From Isoetes taiwanensis (lineage: Eukaryota > Streptophyta > Lycopodiopsida > Isoetales > Isoetaceae): a stretch of DNA of 64,000 bases. Positions 22,240 to 32,689 of this stretch are shown one piece after another (the stretch's first letter is position 1; each line of letters opens with the position of its first letter). The DNA lies in NCBI GenBank assembly GCA_021234155.1, contig JAJEKV010000078.1, forward strand, positions 4,809,225 to 4,873,224, in the 5' to 3' direction. Below the pieces are notes generated by a model. That model saw nothing but the letters and a program-made list of their open reading frames with translations. It did no database searches and was not told the origin of the DNA. The translations under genes and the position numbers were made by a program.

Positions 22240-22460
22240 TTTTTGTTCCTGAGCCTAGAACAACATGATGCATTGGCAGAGTTTCTTAATGTCTTCCATG
22301 CTTGCTTACTCTTAACCGAAGTTGGTGAGCAAACAACTGTCTTAGAAGCTTCTGCATTCATGTTCCTGAGCCTAGGACAGCTTGATGTATTCGCATAGTT
22401 TCTTAATGTCTTCCATATTTGCTTACTCTTAACCAAAGCTGGTGAGCAACCAACTGATGA
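22240..22460. repeat. Tandem duplication, period 117 bp
   Basis: GTTCCTGAGCCTAGAACAAC at 22245 recurs as GTTCCTGAGCCTAGGACAGC at 22362. Both units continue through TTTCTTAATGTCTTCCAT and GCTTACTCTTAACC. Two units only. Confidence 0.8.
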
Positions 22461-22583
22461 GTGGTTGCTTGGCTTTCGTGGAAAAGATATTAATAGTTAA
22501 CCATATAAAAGGCAATGTTTAATGACTCTTAAAATACCATGTACATTGATTTTTTGCTGGGCATTCAGAGTTAGATATGTTAT

Positions 22584-22606
22584 AAGGAAGGAAGGAAGGA
22601 AGGAAG
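22584..22606 (-). repeat. (GGAA)n tail of LINE D
   Basis: GGAAGGAAGGAAGGAAG followed by TTTATTTTAACGTCCACGGA. On the minus strand: CCGTGGACGTTAAAATAAAC(TTCC)n, the 3' end of the LINE described next. Confidence 0.75.
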
Positions 22607-22842
22607 TTTATTTTAACGTCCACGGAGGCCAGAGGCCTATGAGACGGTACATGCAGAGAACAGGCAAAGAAGCCAAAAACCCCAACACCAAAAACAAACA
22701 ATGTAACTGTACAGTAGAACCCTACTACCGGGATGAAAAAACCCCCACTTGGGAGGAAAAACCCTAACAGTAGGCTCTCAAATACCATGCCCAGAAAGCA
22801 AGTCGGCGGCGAAATCTGCGGGATGTAAGCTCCCGGTCGGCG

Positions 22843-23547
22843 CTACCATAGGTGATCGCGAGTGGCGATGTAGCGGTGTGTCGAGCATCTAAGATCGGTG
22901 TGCCTTTGCTCGGACCTGGTCATATCTTTGAGCCTTCTTTGGAGGGCATGGTGCTCATCCTCTATCACGTGCATCTCACAACACTGACATATCCTCTCCT
23001 CCCTGGGGATCCCGTGCCCGCCATTCACCCCCCAGCGACCTGTTTCAATTCTGAGGTAATGGGAACCCGTCCTTATGGCAGCAATAGCTCTCCGTTTCTT
23101 CACAGAGATGTGTGCTTTCAAGTACCGATGGGGTCCATGCTCAAGGCCGGGATTAATCTGAGCGTGATAGTGCTCTGTCTTGGGCTTTGCAAGAGTAGAG
23201 GCATCCCACAGGGTGGCAGCATAGCCCGCATCCAATTGCCCATTCTGCGCATCAGAATCTGCCAGTGCCACCATCTGTTGGTAATCCATAGACCACCTCC
23301 TAAACCATCCCTTACAGTGCTCGTGCCATACCCTCTTGAGCCGCTGAGGGCCCTGCGTTAACAACACGGCCTGTGGGGGCAAGCGATGCTCATCCATCCC
23401 ATCCACCTTATGGAAGCAAGTAAGATGCCTGCGCATAGCAGAATGCTGTAAAGGCCAGAACCCCGTCTCATACAACAAAATCTGATACGGTACGGTGTCC
23501 TTCACTCCCAAGCTATATGTCAAGAAAGCTTTCTGCACCCTTTCCAA
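22843..23547 (-). pseudogene. LINE D C-terminal region with Cys/His cluster
   Basis: 234-codon minus-strand frame beginning MERVQKAFLTYSLGVKDTVP and continuing ILLYETGFWPLQHSAMRR. These match the post-RT region of plant LINEs of this type ('LGVK..TP..ILL.E.G..PL'). Near the C-terminus ERICQCCEMHVIEDEHHALQ matches the 'R.C..C.....EDE.HfL..C' zinc-binding motif, but the last cysteine is not evident. Confidence 0.75.
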
Positions 23548-23565
23548 CCTATCCCGCGTGTTTTG

Positions 23566-23934
23566 CTAGCTGCTTTGGGCCCCAAACCTCCACCCCATAT
23601 AGCAGCACCGGCTCGACCAAAGCCCTAAAGAGGTGTGCTCTCCTCGCCTAATAGTCAGAGATCTATCCGGCAACCGCGCGTTTTGCCTTTGCATATAAAG
23701 CCTTCCGGCCTGCCTTGGCTCTCTGTCCACACACTCATCCCACGGCATGTTAGTAGTGAAATCAATTCCCGGATACTTGAAGCTCCGCACCATCTCCACT
23801 TCACGTCCCACGTAATATAACTCAGGGATAGGGTGTTGCGAGGACGAGGATCGTGAGAAGCTTAGTTTTGTGCAAGTTCCTTTGTCATTCCGTTGCCCCA
23901 CGGAACCCTTTGAGGGCATCCAAATCTGCTGCAT
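23566..23934 (-). pseudogene. LINE D RT thumb/connection fragment
   Basis: Minus-strand frame with YVGREVEMVRSFKYPGIDFT, the conserved 'i.y.g..le.v..fkYLGv.f' segment just after RT motif C, then ARLPDRSLTIRRGEHTSLGLW in a variant of the family's 'l....l...LfdalV.p.llYg' stretch. Broken on both sides. Confidence 0.75.
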
Positions 23935-24272
23935 ATTCTTTGGCCGTATGGGCTAGCAAAGCTACATCATCGCATATAGTAAGCGGCTCCAGAGGTAAGC
24001 CTCGGATAATTGCACCCGGCTCCCCATGGTCTTTGCATCCCCGTCTCAAGCTATCAATGTACAACCCAAAAGCGTTGGAGACAGCGGGCAGCCTAGCTTA
24101 ACTCCCATAGTGCTAGCTACGCCCGATCTTCATAAGGCGGTCGCGGCATAAATCCCATCATAAAAGGCTGGTGCACCCCATTCTGCAACTCCTGTGGAAC
24201 TCGCAATTCTTGCAACCTCTGCCACAACATGTCTCTGGGGACGGTATCATATGCAGTCTTAAAATCTACAAA

Positions 24273-24767
24273 CAGTGTGGGAAATTCAACTTATTTATTG
24301 TATTTCTTATGACATGCTTTTTAAAATTGTATGTGTCAATTGACACACTTCCAAATTTTTTGTGTCTCATTTGACGCGTTGTGAACACCATTGACACACT
24401 TTTTTTTATGTTTATCAAATGAAGAAAATAATTTGAAATTCTACAACGAAAAGATTACAATATGAATTTTGCTATGAAAGATAAGTTTATATAAATATAA
24501 GGAAAATGAAAAATTCTATTGAATATTAATTCTTCTTGCATTATTAAGTATACACATACATTAAGCCTTGTACATACAACTCTTGTGTATTTGGGGCTCT
24601 AATTTTTTTTGACACACTTAATATTCTTAGGTGTGTCAAATGACACATTTAAAATTTTTTAAAGTCTCTTTTGACGCATTTTATCAAACTATATATTCTC
24701 TTTTGACACATTTTCTCTACGAAAAATGTCTCTTTGACACCCTCTGGGGTGTCAAATTCCCACACTG
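24273..24767. mobile_element. hAT-type MITE with 8-bp TSD
   Basis: 495 bp. Terminal inverted repeats are CAGTGTGGGAAATTCAAC (left) and, reversed from the right end, CAGTGTGGGAATTTGACACC. The duplicated target TCTACAAA lies at 24265-24272 and 24768-24775. An 8-bp TSD with CAGTG ends points to the hAT superfamily. The inside is AT-rich, has no gene, and carries repeated TTTGACACA/TTTGACGC motifs near both ends, possibly transposase-binding subterminal repeats. Confidence 0.93.
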
Positions 24768-25293
24768 TCTACAAAGCAGCAATACAAGTCCTGTCGCGCA
24801 TTCCGGCTTGCCTCCATCAATACTCTCAAAGTGAAGATATGGTCGGGTCGTGGGTGAGGCTGGAAAGCTTTGCTGACCATTGCCGCACCCCCTGCCTCCT
24901 CGGCCCACTTAGTGAGTTTCTTCTCCACCACCCCCTGCCGGGGAGCTTTGCAAGCGGCGAGCTTACCATAATCATCAGGTAATTCGTCGGCTCATCCGGT
25001 ATTACCGGCTTTATGCCACGAGGAACCACCTTACTAACCATCCCTCCACGAGGGGCCCCTCGCTCGAGCTTGGTTAATGATCACCGGGGGCCTACCCACA
25101 GATGGGCCACCCCATTTCAACGGCTTCGACTGCGGCCCTGCCAAATCCTTTGCCTTGCCATTCGCCCGGATGCACGAGACCTGCTGGACATCCTCGGGTG
25201 TGAGCTGCGGCACCTCTCCTACCGATCGGGGACCACGGCATTAGCTCACGGGGGTCATATAACTCCCATAGCGGTGCATCCATTGCTCCACAC

Positions 25294-25602
25294 TTACATT
25301 ACCAGCCACACGCGCTTACGGTATAACACCTTACGCCAAAAAGCTTTTGGCTCTGCCATGAGCATGTCAAACAGGCGCTCCTGGGTTTCTGCCATGTATC
25401 TGCCCTTCTTGGCTTTTAGGAAGAGCTTATAGTCTTGCAGGGCCTGTGGCCGCAACTGTGGATCTATGACCAAGCGCAGCTGGCTCTTTAGAGCCTTGCA
25501 CTCAGCATCAAACCACGGGTTCTCAGGAAAATGCGCGGTGTCCCTCCTTGGAGGGCCCTTCACTGCAAAGGAAGCCCCAGCAGTGGCAAGCAGCGCCTTC
25601 AC
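25294..25602 (-). pseudogene. LINE D endonuclease-RT linker
   Basis: 102-codon frame with FPENPWFDAECKALKSQLRL and KAKKGRYMAETQERLFDMLMA, typical of the region between endonuclease and RT ('.pWfd.eC...k......'). The element is truncated upstream of this point. Confidence 0.8.
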
Positions 25603-25609
25603 CAGCTAA

Positions 25610-28060
25610 GAAGCACACCATCCTTAACTTGGGGCTAAATATTTCGTTCCATTTTAAAAGTAGAGCAAACTTGAAAAGGAGCAACCTAAAGGTAATAAAT
25701 CATGCAAAAATGGGTTATCACTACAAACAGCTTCGATCATGCATATGCTCTCGATGCACAAAGCTTTTTTTAATTTGCTTTCTTATTTTGATTGTAATGG
25801 TAGAATGTTTATTCATCTCCATTTCTCCACATTCAAGTCTTCACTTATACAAATAAAATGTGCAAATTTCTCCAAAATTTGCCGCGATTAACTAGTGTGG
25901 TGTGAACCCGGTTAACCTAATTTTTTAATTTAGCTGAATTTAACCTCTTAGTGTGACCTTAAAATGTGCAAAGTGCGCAAAAAATACATTTATCAACATA
26001 CAAATTTGCAAGACCGGAAGGTCGATTAAATATCTGCTTGAAAATTCAGCTTCTAAGTTATTGCAAGGCCATCAAAACATCATGTTAGAAGGTAAAGTAC
26101 AACCTACATATGGAAAGCACTATGATCACACAACACATGCCTATGCAGGTATAGAACCTTCTCCAAAATAGCTAGATTAAGATCTTGAGACACAATTGCT
26201 TCATCTATAATTTCAAAGAGAAGCATCATATTTGAACCATCATATGAATTTGTAAACTGACATGCCATGACTCGTGGCCAATAAGGTCTCTATAATTAGT
26301 TTCTTTGGATAAATGCGGGCAAAAGTCCGGGCATGCAACTTTCTTTGAAAAATAGTCGAGGAAAAACAAAAAGTAGAACAAGCGACATAAGTCATCGCCA
26401 CTAAAGCATAAGGAATGTGTACTTATCCATAAAGATTTATGGGTGCCTTTGTAAAATCAGCCAGGGGGGATCAAGATGATTTATATATTTTCTATATTTA
26501 TTGTGTGAGCTTCAATGCGAAGCTCATGTTATTGAGAATATTATAGAATTTGGTAACTTCAACATATGCCAATAATGGCCATATTCGATTTTTGCCTTTT
26601 GGAAAAAGCGAATTTGATTAGCTTGACCTTGAGATAGCATAAGACATATTTTGCATCTTTGAAATAATCAAAGCGACTGCAGATTTTAAGCATCGATTCA
26701 ATCCCAAATAAAACACGAGATCAAGCGAGAATGCAAATGAATCAATGAGAAATGTAGCTAAATTATCAATGAAATGCAAATTGTAGAAATTTCATGAAGG
26801 ATCAAAATTAGGCGTTGCTTATCTTTGCACAAAGGGATTCAAAATGCCTTATTCAATGCACAAAAGATGTCGAAATTACTGTTTGCAATCGTAAATGCAT
26901 GCAAGTATAGAAATGCAAAGTTCGGAAGTTTGATTTCATAAAACAATTGGCAGTTTCAGGCTTTGCATGCCAGAAACGAATTGCAAAAAGTCTCCTCATG
27001 CAAGAAACAAAACATGTAAAATCCATCATGTTCTTTCCTCTTAACGAAGAAGCTTACACATATCTTTCTAGCTAGCCAACAAAGGGATCGATCTATGATT
27101 ACCTACCTTATGGAGCACCATAGAAGTAACAAATTGGAAATGGGCCTCAGTTGGCTCTTCTATTTGAGCTTTTTGCATAGCTGCTGCAAGATTTTAAGAG
27201 GGGGACTGATTATGCTAGCGGACCAAAAAAAAAAAAAAAAAAGAATTGAGGTGGCATACCTCTAGACAATGCATGAGCATCCCTCGACCTCTTGAAGAGG
27301 TGTCTATGATGAGCCACAAAGAAAGGAGCAGAACCACAACTGTTTGATGAAGATAAAGACAAAGATTACTTTTGATGCAAGGTTCATAGCCTCTATGCTC
27401 TGCTATGTACCTGCGTAGCTTCGTCATCAACATCATGTGCCTCTGAATTATGAACAATGAGCTTACCATGGAGAGATTTTTTAGCAAAACCGTATGCAGG
27501 TCCATGTCCATCAATACTTGAGTTTATTAAATATGTGCCAGAGATGGGGTGCACCATCAAAGAGCATGGCATTTAGTTCATTGCTTCAGGGAATGTGTTG
27601 AGATACAGGAACCTTACCGTCTGGATTTCTTAAAAGACCCATATCGTTATAAAGTTTGCAACACCCATACACAAACATTTTTCAACTGGAATTTAACAGC
27701 AGCCTTTGGCCTCCATGGATTCTTGTGGTGAGAAATCAAAGTGGAAAACTTTTCTGCTTGTTAGCACAAGGATCTAGAAGCCTTGGATAATAACTGCCTC
27801 AAAATCTAAAAATGCATGGTAATTTTTTGCAAGCTTCATTCGGAATGAGCCATAAAACAATATCCAATAGCGCAATTCCTGTATTAATCAGCTGGTAGGA
27901 TGGGAAAGCCTACCAAACCCGGCCGAAAAATTATTGTTTTAGCATAGATAACTTAACCAAATATATCCATATCACACACTATCAAAAAGATCTCGGAGAG
28001 AGCTTTCCAATGCAATAAAAATCATCTCAAACAGAGCTCTGGATCAAAAGTTATGATAAG
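25610..28060. other. No gene recognised
   Basis: AT-rich. The short inverted repeat GAGCTTCAATGCGAAGCTC lies at about 26509. A minus-strand peptide at about 27520-27410 (GPAYGFAKKSLHGKLIVHN) ends at a possible donor (GTACATAG) and could be an orphan exon, but I cannot assign it. Confidence 0.35.
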
Positions 28061-28118
28061 AAATGTGTTGCCGGCGGGGAAACTGCACTACATGCGCCCT
28101 TCAAGCCCTTCATGTGCC

Positions 28119-28232
28119 CATTATGCACCACACACACAAAAAGAGGGCTTTTGGTGTGAGCCATTGGTTGTTGACCATTATGCACCACGCATAAAAAAAG
28201 GGCTTTTGTTGTGAGCCATTGATTGTTGACCA
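28119..28232. repeat. Tandem duplication, period 57 bp
   Basis: CATTATGCACCACACACACA at 28119 recurs as CATTATGCACCACGCATAAA at 28176. Both units contain GGGCTTTTGGTGTGAGCCAT-type sequence and end TTGTTGACCATT. Confidence 0.8.
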
Positions 28233-28383
28233 TTGAAAAAAAAAAGGCTAAAATCAATGGCTCAGAAATGGTGCACTTTAGATGTACGCATTAGTACATC
28301 CATTTGAATACATCACGAAATCATAGGAAAACCTTAGTGAAAAGCGTACAAAAACACAAAGAAAACCCCCTGTTATTATGCTA

Positions 28384-28805
28384 CAAATTTTGAACCTATT
28401 ACACAAACCATTACATTACATCCATTAAAATTAAATTCCCCCTTAAACCCCCTTTTGTTTGGGTGCATATTCACACGGGGGGTGACTCCGGGCAACGAGG
28501 GTTGTTGGATAGGCATATTCACCCCCTATTCCGTAATCTACACCGTACACAAAATTCCTCGTTTGTGGGGTATGGATGTATAGAAATTATAATACTGTAT
28601 AACAAGATTTGCAAAATACTATAAGATTTCAGGCAATATACTATATGGTGTTGATTTTGTACATGCAAAACATAATTAAAGGGCTCTCATTTGCCCTACA
28701 TCACCCCGATGTGAATATGCACCCAAACAAAAGGGGGTTTAAGGGGGAATTTAATTTTAATGGATGTAATGTAATGGTTTGTGTTATAGGTTTAAAATTT
28801 TTTTT
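28384..28805. mobile_element. Long-TIR MITE, copy C
   Basis: The left arm AAATTTTGAACCTATTACAC continues through AACCATTACATTACATCC and AATTCCCCCTTAAACCCCC to TGGGTGCATATTCACACGGG. The right arm is its near-perfect reverse complement, ending GTTATAGGTTTAAAATTT. Core about 240 bp in the same orientation as copy A. A hairpin (TTGCCCCTTCGGGGCAA) follows directly. No coding capacity. Confidence 0.85.
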
Positions 28806-28829
28806 GCCCCTTCGGGGCAATGAAAATTG

Positions 28830-29640
28830 TGTATGAATGTTGTGTACATTGCTATAGGTTCTTGTGCCTAAGACAGTGTGGCCTTGAAGACCACTTATAG
28901 TTCTTATTTGCAAAAAATTTCTATAATATATATTTGTAATAAGCAAGTAGGCCAAAAATTTATATCATTATGAGGGTCTCCATTCTACATATTGGAATAC
29001 AAAAGCGAAACTCTACAATATTGATGAAAAAAAATAATGCTAAAGAGAATGCATTTATGATGTAAACCGCTTACAATATCCCTAAGTAGTAGAATTCCAT
29101 ATGCTAGACATGTTAGAACATGTGTTTAGGAAATGGAGCCATGAAGGATGTCACGTTTGTTTAAGTCACTAGTCAAATCACAATGATACTAAGTAAGCGG
29201 ACACAATAAGAAAAAGAAAGAGGTGTGCAACCAAACATCTTATTCTGAAATGTAATCTTGTAAGTACATGTATTGCCAATATATGGTAGCATGATAGAAC
29301 TAAATCAAATTCTCCAGATGCTTTCAATGAATCTGTAAAACCAGGGCAAGATTGGCCCATCAAAAGTACATCACCTCTTAGTAAAACATAACATAACTGT
29401 GAGTTTGAAGAAAGGCTGCAAAAAATGAAAGACTGATGATCATGGCTAATCTTTGCATGCCAACCACATGGTGCTTTGCTGATACCACGATAGCACGATT
29501 ACGAGCGATAGCTGCCCCCGCATTTGAACTTCATAACTTGCACCAGACATGCCATTAAATAACTTACATCTGTTGTTTAAGGGATACATGCTTACCTCAG
29601 CATATGATAGATTCAGGGAAATGTCAGGAGGCATCAGGGG
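28830..29640. other. No gene recognised
   Basis: AT-rich with short open frames; nothing I can support. Confidence 0.4.
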
Positions 29641-29658
29641 CCGCATTTGAAGCAGGCT

Positions 29659-30343
29659 TCACACTAGACTTTCGATTCTACGAACTTTTGGGCGAAGCCA
29701 AAGGAGTCCGCAGGTTTGCTTACGGTCCTGAAAATCAAAATGAAAACCCAATTCATAATGTAACACAAATATGAAACGAAATGTTGGTATCTACCTCTCA
29801 TCAGAAAAGAAGGCTAGAAGTGCCACAATTACAAAAGCAATTTGGATTTGATAAAAGGGGTAAACGAACTGGTTAGTGGACTGGTTAAGTCCCCTGCTGA
29901 TACCTATCTTGGTCAAAACCTGGAAGCTTGCAAAAGGAAATGTAGAGATGAACCTTGAACAGGAAGTTCTGGAAAACAAGGCTGAAACAGCTCACAAGGG
30001 TTTTAAGTGAGATTTTTTTAAAAGTAATATGACAATGTATTTTAATACAAAGCAATAATAATTGCCATTATTATATTGCGTGTATGAATGTGCTAGTGTC
30101 TGTAAATGCTAATTAAACATCAATTTCTTTCTTGTATTTTAAATAATAATAAAAACACCTATTAATTATGGCTCAAACATTGTAATGTCAAGCACCACAG
30201 CATTATATTGAATAAGGGGTTTGCAAAAGTGGCGTGCTTTTGGAACAGACATAATGGTTATCTGGAGTTTTCATTACCTGGAAGCGGACGGTGATGCCGA
30301 GCTTTGCCTCCATAGCTGTTGCAGACTTTCCCTGCTTCGCCAT
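29659..30343 (-). CDS. Possible short two-exon ORF, unrecognised
   Basis: Exon 1 (30343-30278) reads MAKQGKSATAMEAKLGITVRFQ-like and ends at CAG/GTAATG. Exon 2 (29727-29659) follows a TTTTCAG acceptor in phase and stops after 23 codons (TGA), giving a basic peptide of 44 residues. The ATG is preceded by a leader-like TAGCGATTTAGGGCTTCTTC. The splice sites are good but the product is short and unlike anything I know. It may be the first exons of a gene broken downstream, or chance. Confidence 0.25.
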
Positions 30344-30648
30344 AGCTGAAGAAGCCCTAAATCGCTAGAACGAAAATAAAAGAGCTATCTCGACAAAGGC
30401 ATAGCTGCTATCAGCAGACCTGAACATCAGGCACAATCTCTCAGTGTTGCCTTTTAAATAATGCTGAAAATTAAACCAAGGTTGAAAAAACTTAATTGTA
30501 CAATGAGCCCAGCTGAGAGATGAATGAATGCTGAAGACCCCACAAAGATACAATTATAGAGATTATTCAGATCCACATGAAAATTGCGATTATGCCTTAA
30601 GCCATGACAATTCAAAAAAGAGCATGTGTTCTAAACTATAGTACTAAC

Positions 30649-30775
30649 CGAAGAAAAGTTTGGAGCCTTGAGCCCAGATGTTTCCATCTTAGCCTATAAT
30701 AGCAGCGGCGGAGAGGCAACAACCATTTCCCAGATCTGCGAGCAAGTGATCATCAACGTATGTCTGCCAAGACAT
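30649..30775 (-). pseudogene. Profilin first exon with premature stop
   Basis: Minus strand from ATG at 30775: [18 protein letters not shown], then SAAAIIG, a TAA, then DGNIWAQGSKLFF and a GT donor (30648-30647). MSWQ-YVDDHL and AAAI-G-DG-(V/I)WAQ are diagnostic of plant profilin, a small cytosolic actin-monomer and poly-proline binding protein. The stop lies where plant profilins have His or Gln (G-Q-DG), so a CAA to TAA change would explain it. Exons 2 and 3 (LAPTG, VIQGE, GGITIKK, QCN.VVERL) are not found in the next 2.5 kb downstream. This is a partial, dead or captured exon. Confidence 0.85.
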
Positions 30776-30819
30776 AGCTGTATGAGGAGATAGGGCAAGG
30801 CAAGATCTGGATATCATAC

Positions 30820-31590
30820 TGTTAGAGTATTATCATACTCCATGTGTGGTGATTTGTGCATCTTTGAGTCATCACTTTGTTCTTGACATGGCACTCTATA
30901 TATTAGCCATAGTCACGCCCCTCTCCGGTTAGTTCACTCTAGGAGCTAGTAGGTGCTTACGCTTCTGTCCTTGTCTTTTCTTCATCCTTCAAGATTTCCT
31001 CAGACTTTCATGGTATCAGAGCACTGGCTTGGAGGAAAGAGTTAGCATCAGTCTACTCAACAGTTTATTTGTAGATTACATGGAAAAGAGGCTGATCTAC
31101 CTTCAGAAGAATTGCTGAGGCTTCTCAACAATCCAAGATGCGTCGCATCGGAAAAACTCCGCGGAATTTCTTGCTAGCTTTGCACGAGCAGAGGAATTTG
31201 CCAAGAATTGTAAATGCGGAGCAAGAATAGTCGAGATCCCTTTAATTTGCTGCAGTGGGCCGTTTTTGAGGCTGAGCATGGATATATGCATACCCAAATT
31301 CGAAATTACACATGTTTTTATGGCATTGAGCGGTTTGGGTCAGATCTAGGATCCCGGACTTCATAGTGCGAAGAAATTTTTTCTAGACTTTTCTTTCCTT
31401 GTTAGATCTCGGTCGAGTGCACAGGTAGATCGAGGTGCTTCGGAGGTAGCCCTATTGACAGATATATTCAGATTTGTTCTACCCAAAATTCTTGAGCCAC
31501 AGACATGGCAGCCAGTCATGAACCTTGGAAATATTTTCAGCATCCAGTTCTTGATGGTGATAACTCCTTCAGGATTTCCTCAGACTATCA
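30820..31590 (+). mobile_element. Internally deleted copia-type element with TSD
   Basis: A left LTR (30820-31010, TGTTAGAGTATTATCATACTC ... CAGACTTTCA) is followed at once by TGGTATCAGAGC. About 500 bp further an ATG opens MAASHEPWKYFQHPVLDGDN, a gag-like start. This runs into TCCTTCAGGATTTCCTCAGACTATCA, which matches the last 26 bp of the LTR with two changes. The flanks are CATAC at 30815-30819 and at 31591-31595. The simplest reading is a full insertion that later lost everything between early gag and the last 26 bp of the 3' LTR. Confidence 0.8.
31011..31022 (+). promoter_or_regulatory. Primer-binding site, initiator-Met tRNA
   Basis: TGGTATCAGAGC directly after the LTR CA end. Confidence 0.88.
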
Positions 31591-31639
31591 CATACCATAG
31601 CTCATAGCACCCTGTAGAATCCACCTTAGTGCAGACCCT

Positions 31640-32100
31640 ATGAGACATAAATCCTGTGAGCAATGGTTCATCGACCATGCCAAACGTTGTGAGGCATAAA
31701 TCCGCAGTATCCAAACTTATAAGCATCCAGCCCATGTTGGCGACGTAGATCCTTGGCCATAGCAACCAAGAAAATACTTGCTGCAGAGCCTTAAGTAGCC
31801 AACAAATCTTGTGTTGCCCTAAACCTGGTGAAGAGATCTTGCAATAGCCTGCACAAAAGAGAACATAAGAAAAAAGATACTAAAACCAATTCTCAAGGAT
31901 ATCAGATGCAAGAATGACCTTTGTTTCTTCAGCTTCATGTCGATTCCGTTGGTGATGGATCAAGCGGGCGTAGGTGCGGAAGAAGGTGAAGCCGAAAACA
32001 GAGGAGGGAAGAAAATTGCAGCGAAAACAAAAAGAACCCTAGATAAGAAAACCCTAGAGGTGAAAGACCTTTAGATTAGGTTCGAAAGATCCGAGCCGTC
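31640..32100 (-). promoter_or_regulatory. Leader-like sequence upstream of the profilin exon
   Basis: On the minus strand the stretch near 32090-31940 has CTAGGGTTTTCTTATCTAGGG and a C/T-rich leader typical of plant 5' UTRs. A strong acceptor (TTCTCTTTTGTGCAG) follows at about 31850. It may be the 5' UTR and its intron for the profilin exon at 30775, with the LTR element inserted between. Inference only. Confidence 0.3.
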
Positions 32101-32299
32101 CAAATTAGGGCGTGATGCATTACATACCCTAAAACATTATCAAAACATATATAATCATACATCCAATTTTGGATTTTTGTTTTTTCGATGGCTATTTTTT
32201 CTGCCTCAACTAAAGCCGACACGTGCTTCAGCCAACGTCAACACGTGTAAATATTTTGGGTATCACTTTCTTCGGCTCCAAGTGGTTCGTCGCCGCAAT

Positions 32300-32572
32300 C
32301 CAAGTGCTCTTCCTCCGTCGAGCAACCTAACAGCGTGCGCCTTGCTTGCCGACATTAGTGTGCAAGTTGTTCCCGATAATCGATACAGTGAAAAGGGCCA
32401 GATCGTGATCAGAGGAACATCTAATGAAGCAGTAGAAAAAGTGTGCTCTATGATTGAAGACATTGTGATTAATTATGTGAGCAGAGGCGATGGGCATCAT
32501 CCGCCTTGGTCATTGCTTTGTTGTGCAACGCAAGATGAAGAAATCTCTGCAAAAGGGGTCCGATTTGTGGAG
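32300..32572 (+). pseudogene. KH-domain-like exon fragment
   Basis: Plus-strand open segment with LADISVQVVPDNRYSEKGQI, then VIRGTSNEAVEKVCSMIEDIV, ending at a consensus donor (GTGGAG/GTAAGC, 32573). The pattern 'G-(Q/x)-I-V-I-(R)G-(T/S)-xEAVxxaxxxIxxI' resembles the second half of an RNA-binding KH domain, without the GXXG loop in clear view. There is no start or further exon that I can support. The opposite strand carries a long open frame (32497-33384), probably chance. Confidence 0.35.
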
Positions 32573-32689
32573 GTAAGCAAAATCCAAGCAAGACAATTGG
32601 GCATGTTTAACGATCTGCCCTTCTTTAGTTGGGTCCACCGACTTAGAAGGCTTAAAAAAAAATTCCATCGAAGCCAGGTTTGATTTCGT

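Larger units (their letters stand above)
22600..25605 (-). mobile_element. LINE (family D), 5'-truncated, split by a hAT-type MITE
   Basis: Minus-strand non-LTR retrotransposon in order 5' to 3': endonuclease-RT linker (25602-25294, NPWFDAECKALKSQLR), RT motif A (CCFVDFKTAYDTV across 24785 and 24272), degenerate motif B, motif C as ICDDVALLAHTA (about 23965), thumb/connection (23934-23566, YVGREVEMVRSFKYPGIDF), then a C-terminal region with a Cys/His cluster (23547-22843, CQCCEMHVIEDEHHAL). It ends with CCGTGGACGTTAAAATA and (TTCC)n. Many frame breaks; the catalytic YADD is changed to CDD-type. Different from LINE A in sequence. Confidence 0.85.

Noticed and set aside
22852-23361. 169-codon plus-strand frame
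   Set aside because: Antisense shadow of the LINE D C-terminal region.
26507-26528. Inverted repeat GAGCTTCAATGCGAAGCTC
   Set aside because: Too short and isolated to call an element.
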